Shown here in pieces: positions 43,545-55,639 of a DNA stretch of 64,000 bases. Location of the stretch: NCBI GenBank assembly GCA_035079385.1, contig JAVHKY010000028.1:496001-560000 (forward strand), written 5' to 3'. Source of the DNA: Aspidiotus rigidus (lineage: Eukaryota > Arthropoda > Insecta > Hemiptera > Diaspididae). The notes under the pieces are model-generated. The model saw nothing but the letters and a program-made list of their open reading frames with translations. It did not search any database and had not been told where the DNA came from. A program made the translations under genes and the position numbers. How positions within the stretch are numbered: the stretch's first letter is position 1; every line of letters begins with the position of its first letter.

Positions 43545-43772
43545 CTATAATTGATGATTCGCGGCTGGAACTGCTGGCAGCACAGTCTTTTTTTCATCCG
43601 TAGCTTTAGAACTCTGGAGGGAGGCAAGTTTACGATTTTTCTTTTCTTTTAGATTCCGTTCAACATCGCGACAATCACCATTCACCGATACTATATAAGA
43701 TTCGAGCTCACCAGGTGAAGGAGGGTAGAAAGGCTTGTGTGAACCAGCAGATTGTCTTGTAGAGACGATCAT
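43545..43772 (-). pseudogene. PLE C, N-terminal region
   Basis: 75-residue ORF beginning MIVSTRQSAGSHKPFYPP, lysine-rich in the middle. Right after it, in another frame, comes INYSKTELNSDEVNLLEKGL, which aligns with the start of the PLE B protein (LTQGEMTLLEKGL). This therefore appears to be the natural N-terminal extension of the family protein, absent from B. Function of the extension unknown. Confidence 0.6.
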
Positions 43773-43849
43773 CCGTCCATATCACCTCCTCAGTTCAGTT
43801 CTTATTCATTTGACCGTTAAGCAACCTTCCAACTTTTTTGTAGTGGAGT

Positions 43850-45630
43850 CGCTGTCCGAATTAGGCGCTTTTATCCGCTATCGAAAATTATTTTGTCTTA
43901 ACTGGTAGCTGGATCGAAAAACTATGAAAAGTCATCAAAAATGATCTTTACTTATTTTGCTCCGCCAGAACATTTTTTTTTTTTTGATGTAACCTCATTT
44001 CAAAAAATTTTCTCAAAATCCAAAAACAATTAAAAGTACATCGTAATCAGAATACCTAGCATTATCTACGTCTTACTTTGCAGCAGATTTACGAGGGCCT
44101 CGATCTGAAGGCTACCTCCCTGGGATATCAAGTTTCCCACTGTCTTCGATTGAGACAACCATTACAGTCACCTTCACAAGCAAAAAGCTGGGAGATTTTC
44201 ACTCTCAAAATTCAACATGCACACGCTAATCGAAGAATAAGACAATATAATTAATTACGGATAATCATTAGAACCATGTTCGTGCTACCCACTCTGTATT
44301 ACGTCGTCTGTTTTCTGTTTCTCGCGAAACACAGCTACAAAATTACAAAAACCTCCTCGTCATTTTCCATACTCCGTGTACTCGTTTGTATAGATAGCTA
44401 TGGAACGAAAGCGAAAGGAATAATATTTTCGGGCTAAAATTTCGACAATGATGAATTTGCCCGGTTGGACGCGTACAGCGCATCCAGACCAAAAGGAGAT
44501 GTTTTCGCTCCGACACCATCATTCAAAATTCCCGAATTTGTATGTAAACTATGTAGGCGAGCATACGGAAACGAAATTTCGTAATAATTATTGTTGTACG
44601 TCTAATTTCACGCGGACGAAATGGAGCTGTTGACATAAGCGCCGGGTAAAATGCCACTTCGGTTATTGTGTCAGCACGGTGAGAGCGCGGATCGGCGATG
44701 ACGACAATGACAATACTGGTATACCCAATAAAAATAAATTACCGCATTCGAAGAATGTACGCGAGATATATCGCACATACGTTCACATCGCTATAAAAGC
44801 GCTCGTGGAATGAATCGTTTACGTCGCGCGATGCGTCAATTAACGCGCGCTACTGACAGTCATAGAAATCATTTTACCGAATTTAATATTATTTAAAGGT
44901 CGTCGACAGCACTTCGCGCTAATGCCCTTATGAGTAATACAAACGTTTATAACAACGAATGCCATGTTGAAATCGAGCCACCAATGACAGACAAAGTTGA
45001 TAAGTATTTTCTCATCTAGAATATCCAAGCTGACAGCAGATACGAGAGCGTAAACGTATCTCTCTCATATTACTTTTTTAGTATGTCTTTTAAGCGAGTA
45101 TACGACATTTTCTTCATTTCTTCCACTCTGCTTTCCCCCGCGTCTACGTCTGTCTATATTACTACCTGTCTGTTACTGCCTGTTTCGCTCGGTAAGTGTG
45201 TCCCAACCCCATCCCAGCCTTTCATCATCGTTTCTTCCTTCGTGTGTCAATATCTTACTATCTTTTTGCCCATTTCACTCACATTTCTTGTGGTCACTGC
45301 CTCTTAGTCCACCACATGATAATTTTCTCCTTTTTTTTTTTCACCGTCTTGGTGTCCGTTTTTCTTTTTGTTTATCTTTTGACAGTCATAGGTTTTTGGC
45401 AAAAATTCCGTCCCGTCCTACTGCCGTTTAGAACCCGTAAGTCTAATTCAATTTAGGTATCGAGTTCTACCCCTATAGATGAGATATATTTCGAAAAATT
45501 CCCACTCTTGAGCCATAGATATGAGGAGAGGGACAGCAAGATTTTGAACTTTGGATCCCTTATGGTAGGCTGAGCCACATCGAGGATGAACACCGCAACA
45601 TGAATCGCTGACCTTCGGAACGGAGACGGC
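43850..45630. other. no gene recognised
   Basis: Only short ORFs without motifs; nothing identifiable. Confidence 0.45.
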
Positions 45631-45632
45631 GT

Positions 45633-45798
45633 ATGAAGAAGAAGAAGAAGAGGAGGAAGAGGAAGAGGAAGAGGAAGAGGAAGAGGAAGAGGAAGAGGAA
45701 GAGGAAGAGGAAGAGGAAGAGGAAGAGGAAGAGGAAGAGGAAGAGGAAGAGGAAGAGGAAGAGGAAGAGGAAGAGGAAGAGGAAGAGGAAGAGGAAGA
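45633..45798. repeat. GAAGAG microsatellite
   Basis: About 165 bp of GAA/GAG-type units settling into a regular GAGGAA hexanucleotide. It yields artefactual Arg-Lys and Leu-Pro ORFs on the two strands. Confidence 0.95.
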
Positions 45799-45842
45799 AC
45801 CATATTTATATTATATGAGGAGGTAAACTTATTTTCGAGCCA

Positions 45843-45950
45843 AGGGGAGAGGGAGAGTGTCCAAACAAAACGAGCTGGAAAACAAAGGGAGGGCTAAGAT
45901 TCAATTGTCCAGCTCGTTTCGTCAGGACATTCCCCCTTCTTCCCCTGTAC
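45843..45950. repeat. long imperfect hairpin
   Basis: Left arm phrases AGGGGAGAGGGAG, TGTCC and AAACGAGCTGGA return inverted as TCCAGCTCGTTT, GGACA and CCCCCTTCTTCCCC, giving roughly 40 paired bases around a loop of about 27 nt. The size suits a miRNA precursor or a tiny MITE; sequence alone cannot decide. Confidence 0.5.
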
Positions 45951-45959
45951 CCTTCATTT

Positions 45960-47600
45960 AATAATTATGATAGTACGGACTCAGAAGATCTTCGAGCTGG
46001 GAACCTGTGCGGAGGAGAGACATGGAAGAATTTCCATTTTCGGGCCACATACGAGCACCAAATTCCTTCATCCTGTCTTTCTCCTTCTGCATCTCCTTTC
46101 TCTTCCTCAGCCTTTTCATGTCTCCAAATCATTCATAACTCTCTTTCTGCTTCATTTCTCGTTCTCTCTATCCTTCTCTTCTCGCGCTCTTTTCATCCAT
46201 CGTTTTCCCTGCCCCAGCACTCTTCTCTACATCTTTGTTATTTTCTCTCGCCTTGTCTTCTCTCTATACCACTATCTTAGTTGCTTTAGCTCTCTTTTTT
46301 GTCTTCCATGTTTCTCTCTGTCTCTGTCTGTCTCTTTCCTATCTTCGTTTTGCATCGAACATTCTATATCACTTTTGGTTACAAATCACAATATAAAGTT
46401 CGAGCTCGGTTCGAAATCGCCTACGTGATTAAAGTCAATTTACAGATTTTTTCTTGTCCATTTCCTCGCCATTCCATTTTCACTCGCGCGTTGTCAACAC
46501 CAGACGCAAAGGTCGTTATAGTCCTTTTGTAAGGCGATTGAACAATCTACACGTATAGCGTAAAAAACAACAAAATGAGTAAGCTGCAAAAGTCCGTAGT
46601 GTTGCTGTACTAATACCGTTAGAATGGAATATATATAAGATGAAAAAAAAAAAAAAAAAGAGGAAAAGTCGAAGAAAATTGCGAAATTTAGTCAAAGTGT
46701 ACACGTAAAAGATAAACTAACGGAGACGTGATTCGAAATTCTGATACAACGAAAAGAATGAGTTATATTGTGCAGCGGTTTACTTCGTTTTTGCCAACGT
46801 ATTTTCAATTCTCTTTTCTTTCCGGTCCGACCTTTTTTTTTTTTTCTCTCTCTCTCTCTCTCTTATCGTTGTTTTCAGACTCGAAAGTCGGTATCGAGCG
46901 CGTGAACATCGCAGGAGTGTGTGTAATCTGTTTTCAAAATTGCTTTTATAGGAATTTTTCGACTCGAAACATTCTGCTTCTGTAAAACCGCGTAATTCAT
47001 CGCCGTGTATTCCGAGAATCACACCCTAATCGTCTCTTCGTCGACAGAAAAGATCATAGAAAATAGAAGATTGCCGAGGACCTTTCGCTAGCAGCACGCA
47101 GAAGCAGTATATTCTTACGCGGTATCTTCTCGAAATTATTGAACTTGGATGATTATTTTGAAAAAATTTCGCAGCCTACGCTAGAAGCCTTCATTTTGCC
47201 TTTGAATCGACGTATTTGCCTACTTTTTTCCACGAAATCTGGACTCTTTAGCTCCTGTTTCCTTTTATTTACATTGTCGTTGAGAACCTCACGAAGATAG
47301 TTCTTCTCGTCATCTCTGTAAGTTCGTTATCAAGCGAACCCCTTTATTTGTCTCTCGAAAATATCTTCTGAGCTCTTCCGCCTCACTATCAAAATAACTC
47401 GCGAAACTTACCACCTTACCGTTTTATTGATTGCAGACAGTTCAGTTTTTGCCAACACAATGATATGATTATATCCCTCCTAATGCCCCTTTACTTCTGT
47501 CTCACGTGTATCAAGGCTGTTGAGTAGCGAGAGATAAGAACAGGTCACTTCATGATATACGATATAATTATGCTACAAGATTCACTCTTCATTAACCGAC
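45960..47600. other. no gene recognised
   Basis: Pyrimidine-rich stretches (TTTCTC-type, a TC microsatellite near 46845) create membrane-like false ORFs. Nothing identifiable. Confidence 0.45.
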
Positions 47601-47609
47601 GTGCAGCTT

Positions 47610-48125
47610 AAGACAATCGCTTTTATTGCATGTGCAGCACCGCCTCTCCTCCATGGTGGAGTCGATGTGGGTGGCGTAAGCATTCATTTTGTTTCCTCCA
47701 ACACTGGAATCCTCTTGGGCATAGCTTTGGAGTAGGACGAATTTCCTCGGCGAACCCCCTCTTCTCCTTGACAGCCGCGAACTTATCTTGGCAGCCGCCA
47801 TGCTTCAGTGCTCCAGGCACGTAAAACATTAGAATACACAACAACAACACCACCACCTTAGATATATTTGTAATGGATCGCTGTTGGAGTCTCTTCCTCT
47901 TCTTCTTTCCTCAGACTCAATTAGTCTTCCTCTCCGTCCTGTATGGTACAGAGATGTTGAGTAGGCTTTAGCGTGATTCTGCATTTGCCTATCCCACTTC
48001 GGTCCAACTCTTCTTCTTGCCGGGTTTCATGCTTCTTCGGAACCCAGGCTACTCGAGCAAGCGTTTTATCTACCCCAATTCCGACTAAAGGTCGCCCCGC
48101 TCACGCCCCCACGCCTCACACTTCC
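47610..48125 (-). mobile_element. R1-like LINE, 3'-end fragment
   Basis: Matches 50229-50790 phrase by phrase in the same order (CATGTGCAGCA, TTGTTTCCTCCAACAC, ATCGCTGTTGGAG, GATGTTGAGTAGGC, CATGCTTCTTCG). The second copy continues into an RT ORF, so this piece is the 3' untranslated part of the same LINE, severely 5'-truncated. A signal-peptide-like ORF here (47623-47856) is therefore a by-product of the LINE tail. Confidence 0.75.
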
Positions 48126-48129
48126 GCGC

Positions 48130-48880
48130 ATCAATCAGCGATTTGAAATTTCTCAAGCCTTACAAAAACTTGACTCGAAATTGGACACAGATTGACTTGA
48201 CTAATTAATCAAAATTGGCTCAAAAAAGTAAATTTCTCCATTTCGAGGAAAAGTATTGAATCATACGTATCTCTTTGGGCGTTTGCAAAGAAACACAAAT
48301 TTGAGATCTGTATATCGACCCGGGTTACATTGATTTGTCGATTACGCTATAGCAGTAAAACCTAAAATATTGAAAATTTTCAAATTTTTGGATTTATGTC
48401 TCTTGTTGAGGCACCTTTGCTCAGCAGGTCTATCCTGGATTGAAAAGCAGATTCATGATTCTGCACAGAATTTTTTATATCTTCTACCTATAGGTATTTA
48501 CGAAGCCTTACTTCTCTGTGTGAGTATGCCAATTGATGGATCCACTTCTTCTATACTGTTATCTTCCGATATAAATTTTTCCCATGCACTCGTGAGGCCG
48601 TCGCTAAAGCTATACTTACAATTAAGGGAAGAAGACCTTGTCAACTAGTGTCTCCTTCTTTTGTTACAACGATTTCATCAATTCCGTCACCAAAGGCTTT
48701 GAGCTACTATGTTAGGCTAACTAGTCCCCTATTCGTATATTTTTATACTAGACCTAAAATCTCACTTTGGAGATTTTAAGAAATTTTGAACTTCGCTACT
48801 GTATATTAAGTTAGCCTATAATAAGCTAGGCTAAACTATGTTCAGGTACATTAGTTCACTCCTAATGAAGGTCAGACACA
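48130..48880. other. no gene recognised
   Basis: A 92-residue ORF at 48370-48648 has no recognised domain. Otherwise empty. Confidence 0.4.
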
Positions 48881-48938
48881 ATAGGACCGAATACTTCGAA
48901 GGGAGAGTAAACCATGCAAACCGCAGAAAAATATACAA

Positions 48939-48978
48939 ACGACAAACGCTTTCGGTTAATAAACCATCATCAAGCCTG
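48939..48978 (-). ncRNA. hammerhead-like motif, PLE D 3' tail
   Basis: On the minus strand: GGC, TTGATGA core (one base from CUGAUGA) plus extra U, stem II GGTT/AACC, GAAA, GCGTT, then GTC. The stem III palindrome is degraded here and stem I is weak. Confidence 0.35.
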
Positions 48979-49018
48979 AACTGAAAGCAACTGACGAACA
49001 GAAGAGAAAAAAAAGGTA

Positions 49019-50043
49019 TTAAGATTGGCCAAACGAAAAATCGCGGTGTGAATCATAAACCAGTTCAATCAGGCCATCTTCCGGAATGTACGAGTTGAGT
49101 ACAGTGATACCATCGGTGTTGAGGTGACGCATTATCTCTATATGCTCGAGGGCGATACGCTTACAGTAGGAATTTTGCTTATGGAGGAGCTTTTCGGATC
49201 CCTCGCGGAAGCTGTGGCCACTGTTTATTAAATGATCAGCAAAAGCCGACTCCCCTAAGTGTCCCTTCTTCCAAGACTTCAGGTGCTCAGCTACTCTAAC
49301 TTTCATTTGGCGGCTGGTCTCAACAAAAAGCCTCCACAATCCCTACATTCCAACATGTAAACACCACTCCTCTCATCAACGGGTATGGGGTCTTTCAGCC
49401 TCACAAACAACGTCTTGACTGTGGTAGGGTTGTAAAACGCGGGTCTGAAGCCAAACGGGCGAAGGGCCCGACCCAAATGGAGGGAGAACTTCCCCAGGAA
49501 AGGGAGACTGATCCATCGCAAACGACGATCGCGGATCGTGTCTCGGGGGAGGGAGGTGGTAGAATCAAGAAGGCTCCTTGTAACTTTCCTACGAACCATC
49601 ACGTCAACGTCGACATTGACCCCATTCACTCTAGCCAGGGGATTTATTGTGAGTAATTCTTTCTTGAAGGCAGACTGACTCAAAGAAATACGAGTCAATC
49701 TGTGAACTAGGCCATGAAAGGCAGTCATCTTATGAGCAACAGGACCGAACGAACCACCGTGGATTAAAACATCGGTCGTAGTATCTTTCCTGTAAATTCC
49801 AAACTTATGGATACCGTCTATTATGGAGATCGATAAATCCAAAAAGTTAATGGAAAAGACCCCTATTTCCAACGTAAATTTGATGGAAGGGTACCAGGAA
49901 TTGAGATACCTCAGAAACTCACCAAGGAGATCTGGGGGACCAGTCCAGCTGCATAGAACGTCATCAACGTACCTGTGCCAATAGTGAATATGATTAAGTA
50001 ACACCTGGTTCGCGGAAAAGAGGTCAAGTTCAAACTTAGACAT
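49019..50043 (-). pseudogene. PLE D: RT core to GIY-YIG, one frameshift
   Basis: ORF 49303-50043 covers YVDDVLCSWTG through GVYMLECRDCGG, and ORF 49019-49339 covers ETSRQMKVRVAEHLKSW to the end. Between them the DNA has lost a net 4 bp compared with PLE A, exactly where A encodes FYIG. This removes the second half of the GIY-YIG signature and shifts the frame. The polymerase YVDD is intact. Protein otherwise nearly matches A. Confidence 0.88.
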
Positions 50044-50228
50044 GAAAATTTCGGAGATGAGAGAGCCTAAAGGTGATCCAATAGGGATCCCTACTTCATC
50101 AGGAAACTCGAAAAATTTTCCTTCAAGTTTACAGTAGTTGAAGGACCATCAATTATTCAGAAGATCGGAAAATTCATGAAGCTCATTGTGAGGGATGTTG
50201 GCTTTGACGAGTAGCTCACCCATACGCG

Positions 50229-52178
50229 GGATTCGCTGTGTGTCGCATGTGCAGCAACGCCCGTCATCCATGATGGAGTAGGTGCGGGTTGCGTATGCAT
50301 TTAATATTGTTTCCTCCAACACCGGAATCGACCCTTTCGGGCAGTGAAGGAGGAATCTCCTAGGCTAACCCCCTCCTCTACTCGGCAACTGGCAAGTTGC
50401 TTTGACGACCGCCAAGCTGCAGTGTCCCCCTGGCACGCACAAAAACATAAGAACACTCACAACAACAAACACCACAATACACAATATAGTAGGTCGCTGT
50501 TGGAGATTCTTCATCTACTTCTTTCTTCAGGGAAGATCTTGGTCCTCTTCTTCCTGCAGATCTGGATGTTGATGGTACACAGGTGTTGAGTAGGCCATAG
50601 CGTGGTTTTGCATTTGCCTATTCCATTCCTGGTCCATCTTCCTCTTCATGATGGTGGCCGCAAATGCAGACACCTGGTTCCATGCTTCTTCGTAACCGTG
50701 GGTACCAGGCTACTCGGGTCCAGCGCTTCATCTACCCTGATCTCTTGAAAAAACCGATTAAGCTCGTCCCGCTCGCGCCTCACACTCAAATAAGGTGTGT
50801 TGTGGTCCATCATCCCGCCCTTGGTTACAGTGCGAACACGTTGCCTGCTCAACTTTCCTTAACTTCTCGTGAAGGTACTTGTTGAAGCAGCCATGGCCGC
50901 TTAACACCCGCGTCAGGTGAAAGTTCATCCACTCGTCAAGGTCGCGTATTAGCACACGGGTTGTCCATGTACCCAGCTCACTTTGGGCAATTCTTGCTTT
51001 CCAATTTACAAGCAAGGAGCGCCTGGCCTCCTGCTTGACCCGTGAAGCTTCTTGGTTGGTCGTTGTCTTCTTCTTTGCTTCGAATACCACCCTTCTCTCC
51101 TCAGCAAGGAGCTCGATTGGTGGTGGACGTGCTAATACACGAAGAGCCTCCGTCGAGACAGTGCGGTAGGCACTAACACACCTTAGCGCAGTTCTTTGTT
51201 GGATCTTTACCATCTCTCTCCTTCGGTATGGTATCTTCATGGAGTTGGCCCATACAGGCGCACCATATAGGAGGATCGACAAGGCGGTGCTCATCATGAT
51301 CCTTCTCCTTGCTTCTCTCGGTCCTCCTAGGTTCCTCATCAGGCGACTTAGGTATCCAACTACCCGGCCCGCCTTCTCCGCTGCCATCAGGAAATGGTGC
51401 CTGAAGCTCAGCGTTGAGTCAAACCAGATGCCCAGGTATTTCATTTGCTTCTTGGTTTCAATTTCCACACCTTGCAGACGATAGGTGGGTGGCTTGAACT
51501 TCCGACGGGTCGTGAATAAAATGGCCTCCATCTTACTTGCTGCAAGTTCAAGTTCAGCCGACTCGATCCAACGCGTCACATCCTCTAGGGCCCGGTTCAC
51601 CCTGCTCTCCACCGCTACAGTTGTTTCGGCGGTGCACACCACCAGGGTGTCATCCGCATAGCAGATAAGCTTAATCCCCGGTGGCAGCTTCACCTTAAAG
51701 ATTCCGTTAAATGCGACGCACCACAAAAGTGGCCCAAGGACCAACCCCTGTGGCACCCCACAAGTAACAGGGCGCTTTACTGTACCAGCAAACGTCTCTG
51801 CTTGGATTTCACGGCAGCTAAGATAGCTGCTGATCATCCTAAGCAGGTATGCGGGCACTCCTGCGTCCACAAGAGCTTCCAATGCCATCTTCCGTGGAAT
51901 TTAATTGAACGCATTTCTCATGTCGAGGCTGACGGCTGCGCAAAACTGACGCATAGCAATCGCTGACTCGGCTATCTTCTTCAGTCAGATCCCAGCATCT
52001 GATGTGCAGCGTCCAGTTTGAAAACTGTACTGGCTATCAGAGATTACATCTCTTTCCTTCAAATAGCTCTCCAAACGATTGGCTATCACTCTTTCCAGAA
52101 GTTTTCCAACATTGTCTAGCAGACAAAGTGGACGATAAGAGGATGGTAGACCAGGTGGTTTATCCTTCTTATCGCGTA
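50229..52178 (-). mobile_element. R1-like LINE, 5'-truncated, inserted in PLE D
   Basis: Minus strand. PLE coding sequence stops at 52178 and resumes at 50228, and the intervening 1.95 kb is LINE: RT (50758-52178) and a 3' region shared with 47610-48125. The PLE bases at the junctions overlap by only a few (CGT), so any target duplication is very short. The LINE is younger than PLE D. Confidence 0.85.
50758..52178 (-). pseudogene. R1-like LINE reverse transcriptase, broken by stops
   Basis: The upstream piece has SSYRPLCLLDNVGKLLERVI. Two in-frame stops follow, the second just before the 376-residue ORF 50758-51888. That ORF has GVPQGLVLGPLLW, the catalytic box YADD in LICYADDTLVV, MKYLGIWFDSTLSF, LLYGAPVWANSM, and a C-terminal cysteine-histidine cluster CSHCNQGRDDGPQH..FEC typical of R1-type elements. 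No endonuclease domain is present because of 5' truncation. Confidence 0.88.
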
Positions 52179-52585
52179 CGCTGGATAGTAGCAGCCTTAG
52201 GAATATTCGGGAACAAACCAACAACATCAAACGAGCAGATGGTCGTTCCTGGGGGAAGAATTACACCCTTCAGGACGTCATTTAAGGAGGTTGAATTCAA
52301 GACCGAATGAGGAGATTCAAAATCAATGCGATTTTTGAACCAACGGTCCAGGAATTTGGTAAGGAGGTAGGTAGGTGATGAGATGAAGGAACAACGGGTC
52401 GCATCGGGGTATTGTTCTTACTTTAGCCAGCCCGTAGAGGAGAGGGATGTGCGGTTAGGAACAAGGAGGGTTTTCTTCAAAGCAGGAGTTTTGATAATAG
52501 CCTCACTCCTGTTGGTGACACTCCTAACTTCTTTAACGTGCTTAGGGAAGCTGAAATCCTCACTCTCTTTAGCACCACACTCGCG
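52178..52585 (-). pseudogene. PLE D, RT fingers and motif A
   Basis: Frame-broken minus-strand sequence matching PLE B from CGAKE..DF.FPKHVKE (B: CGAKEAPLFDFPKFVKE) through LLYGLAK to DVVGLFPNIPKA. It is separated from the rest of PLE D by the LINE. Confidence 0.75.
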
Positions 52586-52589
52586 TTCA

Positions 52590-55500
52590 TTATGGATAGC
52601 CGTAACTTAGAGGAACGGATTCGTTTAATATAATAGGATGTCACAAGCCTATTCATGGCTGTTCAGGCGAATGAGGAGTTAGCTAGTCAGCTTAACATAC
52701 AGGACACTGAACAATCTTTTATTAGACTAAGAATAGGGATGAACGAGTGGTGCTAATGAGCCTGTGAGCTAGTCGATTTTATACAAGCAAACAAGCGTCT
52801 CGGCCCCTTCATCTTTAACAAGTCGATTCACCGTCGAGTAGTCTGCGTCAATATTCTGATTTCTAGAGGAAACGAATAGGTATGATAAGAGGGTTAAAAA
52901 ATAAGGAAAGTGGTGGCAATCGTGATCGGGTTTTGACCGGAACGTAGTTTTCTAGTACAGACACGACTAGTTTGAAGAAGGTTTCTGTAGCTGCTAATTT
53001 TCCAGGATTGTGTGATTTAAAAGTTAATCTTTCGAGAAATGACTGTCGCAATATTTCGTATTGTAGATAGGTGGGCTGCTAATGTCCATTGATTTTCTAT
53101 ATTATAGACCATCCTATCTTTTTCTCGTATAGCAAAAAGTTCAACCACCGGAGTTGAGAAGGGAGTTCTGTGAAGCTTCGGAATCCGCGAGCAGGTTTTG
53201 TTGTAGGGTATCATGGCATCTTATGACTAATTCGATGACATCAGAGATAGATGTTATTGCAATGACTCAATTACGGGTACATGTAAGGTGGTATTTACCA
53301 AACTCAGACAAGATTTTATGGCCAGGTCGCGTGACTCCCTCCCTACTCCGGATTTGCTCAGGGGAACAAAGTGCATAACTGAAAATAGTTTTTCGAATTG
53401 TTGTTTACAGTTTTGGAATTTCCATTCTCAGCCAGCGAACAGCACATACACATAATAATACGTGAAACTTGTACAAAGAAATAATCGGCGCGGCAAAACA
53501 ACAGCAATTTAGCATACTGTAAAGCACGATATACAAAATATTCAGAGATAGTAACATAAAAAACCAATACTAGAATTAAATATCCGATACCCAACTACAA
53601 TAGTCGCATGTACAGTAGGTATATCGGTATTTCAATATAGCTGCCTTTCTGAGTGTACACTATGTTGCAAGGAATGCGCCATTATTCGATAATCGTGCAC
53701 ATTCGATGTAAGAGTATCCGCGTATAGCTGGCTTATTACGAGTATCGGAATACGTTGCAGAAGTATGTGAACAGTACCGGGCAGAGGCAAGGAGTCACCT
53801 ATTTAAGATCCTATAGGTACGCTTTTAAGAATGTCCGCGTTAAAAAAGAAAATATGTACACCTAGTAATTATAGTAGAAACTGTACAGAAGGTATGTGTT
53901 GTACTCTTGTTATTGGTGTTGTTCATAGGTACTTTTCTACTGTTTTTTTTTTGTACGTTATTCTTGCAGAGGGTAATTAGAGTTGTTTCTTTAGCAACGC
54001 TCAAACGTATCGAGATGTATTGGTGGTAAGGGTTCTCAAAGCACGAGCGATCTCGCATGTTTGTGAGCGTATCCAATTCGCCTCGCTTTTATTGGGCGTA
54101 GCACAGGCGACGCGAATTTGACAATGTGCGCTGGCCGAGCTGAAACGGTAAGCGTTATTCGGATCGCCAAAGGAGGAAACAGAACGGTGACCAATACTTT
54201 GAGAAACCGGCAGACGCTCGAGCCGTACGAAAAGACTTCTGACACATTATTCTCGGCCGAGAATACACTGTATAGCCAATGGGTAGAGTACTTAAACTCT
54301 GTAATTAGATGACAGCGTAATTATAAAAAGATGTACGCGAACGTGTAATTTTAATAATATTCTTTTATTTCATTTTTCTCTCTTTTTCTCCCTTTCCGTT
54401 CCGTTCCGTTTCTTTTTTTTTTTTACTCTTTCGTGTCCTAGTATAACGTAGACTTTCAAACTTACGCACCACAGTTATGTGTAATTTAAATTCAATGAAT
54501 AATAATTCGATCGCGGAATAGAGTGTGAGGCTGGTGGTGCATTTTGCTGAATAACAAGAACGCGTACCACGAGTCGAGTAACGTGTTTTTTTTTGTTGTT
54601 GTGTATGCGACCCTGAGGCTCGATTTTTTTTTGAACCTCATCATTTCGTCCAGTGTCTGACCTAAAGGTGTTCATTTTATATCTCGCTCGTCAGCTGAAT
54701 GAAAATATTTTCATGAAAAGCACGACGTTCGCAAATACAGATTGTACAATGTGTAATTTTCAACGGTTGTTACTGATTTATAAGATTGCGACCGAAGATA
54801 ACATTTCGCTTATATTGTGCCTTTCAGCTGTGAAAACACTTGTAACTCGTAAAATTTGCCTCTTACCCAGATAGAATGCGGTTTAGGGAAATGTTTTCGA
54901 TCTCGAAATAGATCAAGTAGCTGATAACAAACGATAAACACATCTTGAACGTACGACCTGTCCTGACGACTCAATTTTTATGACGGACTGCTGTGATACT
55001 CTTCTGGGACGAGGGTGGGCGACTGAGCGCAAGAAGTTGATTTGTATAGAATAGCTTAAATGGTAACCTGTAGAGTTAGAAAGTTTTAGGTTCCTTCGGA
55101 TGAAGGAAGTTGGAATAAGTTTTGATACACAAGAGACCATACTAGAGAAGATACTAATCAGAGATTATACGCACGTGGCTGTTTGAATTTCGGCCAGCCG
55201 GGCATTCACTAAGGACTCTGGAAGAGAACCGAAGATTTTTTAATAGCAATACGAGTAGGCAACGTTATACGCGAACAGAATCTATAATGAACACAAACTA
55301 TCATTAGTCTATCAAATGTACCGAAGGAGTTACGCGTATACCTCGATTTAAACGAGTGAAAACCATCCATAAGTTTTTTGAAATTGAAACAGAATTGAAA
55401 CAGATTGAAAAGTACATCAAGCCGTTGTATCAATTCTCGGAATTTGGTCTTATAGTGGTCGCGTTTGCAAGTCACAAGATAGAAATTTCAGACGCTGGTG

Positions 55501-55600
55501 AAATTGATGATAACAATTAGTGAAAAGTAAGTAACTGATAAGGAAACTAAAAGTACAACAGCAGAAATTCTTACGCCTCACCCCCTTCATTCTCAAGATT
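52590..55600. other. no gene recognised
   Basis: Only short ORFs with no recognisable motifs. Confidence 0.45.
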
Positions 55601-55639
55601 GTGTTTCAAGGTCATAGAGGGATATACTAGGCTATATAT

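Larger units (their letters stand above)
40275..43800 (-). mobile_element. Penelope-like element C, near full length but broken and interrupted
   Basis: Minus-strand PLE from an N-terminal ORF at 43.77 kb to a 3' tail with the terminal CTACTC...GAGTA-type hairpin near 40.28 kb. The end of the GIY-YIG region is split by a 1,212-bp DNA transposon (40502-41713). Sequence joins cleanly on either side of it. Diverged from B at protein level, so a different subfamily. It keeps the 5' part of the ORF that B lacks. Confidence 0.85.
48885..52585 (-). mobile_element. Penelope-like element D, split by a LINE
   Basis: Minus-strand PLE of the same subfamily as A. The RT fingers and motif A lie at 52178-52585 (LLYGLAKV, DVVGLFPNIPKAATIQ) and the rest at 48885-50228. 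The join falls within the IQ-RMGELLV stretch. The 3' tail holds the hammerhead-like motif and terminal hairpin. It is 5'-truncated or eroded beyond 52585. Confidence 0.85.

Noticed and set aside
45453..45818. Leu-Pro and Arg-Lys repeat ORFs on opposite strands
   Set aside because: They are translations of the GAAGAG microsatellite.
45083..46428. Several overlapping hydrophobic ORFs
   Set aside because: All are frames of pyrimidine-rich tracts; no domain and mutual overlap.
47592..47856. Minus-strand ORF with signal-peptide-like start and several cysteines, resembling a secreted peptide
   Set aside because: The DNA is shared with the 3' end of the R1-like LINE at 50.2-50.8 kb, where the frame is not kept open.
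52002..52610. Plus-strand ORFs of 102 and 75 residues
   Set aside because: Antisense of LINE and PLE D coding sequence.
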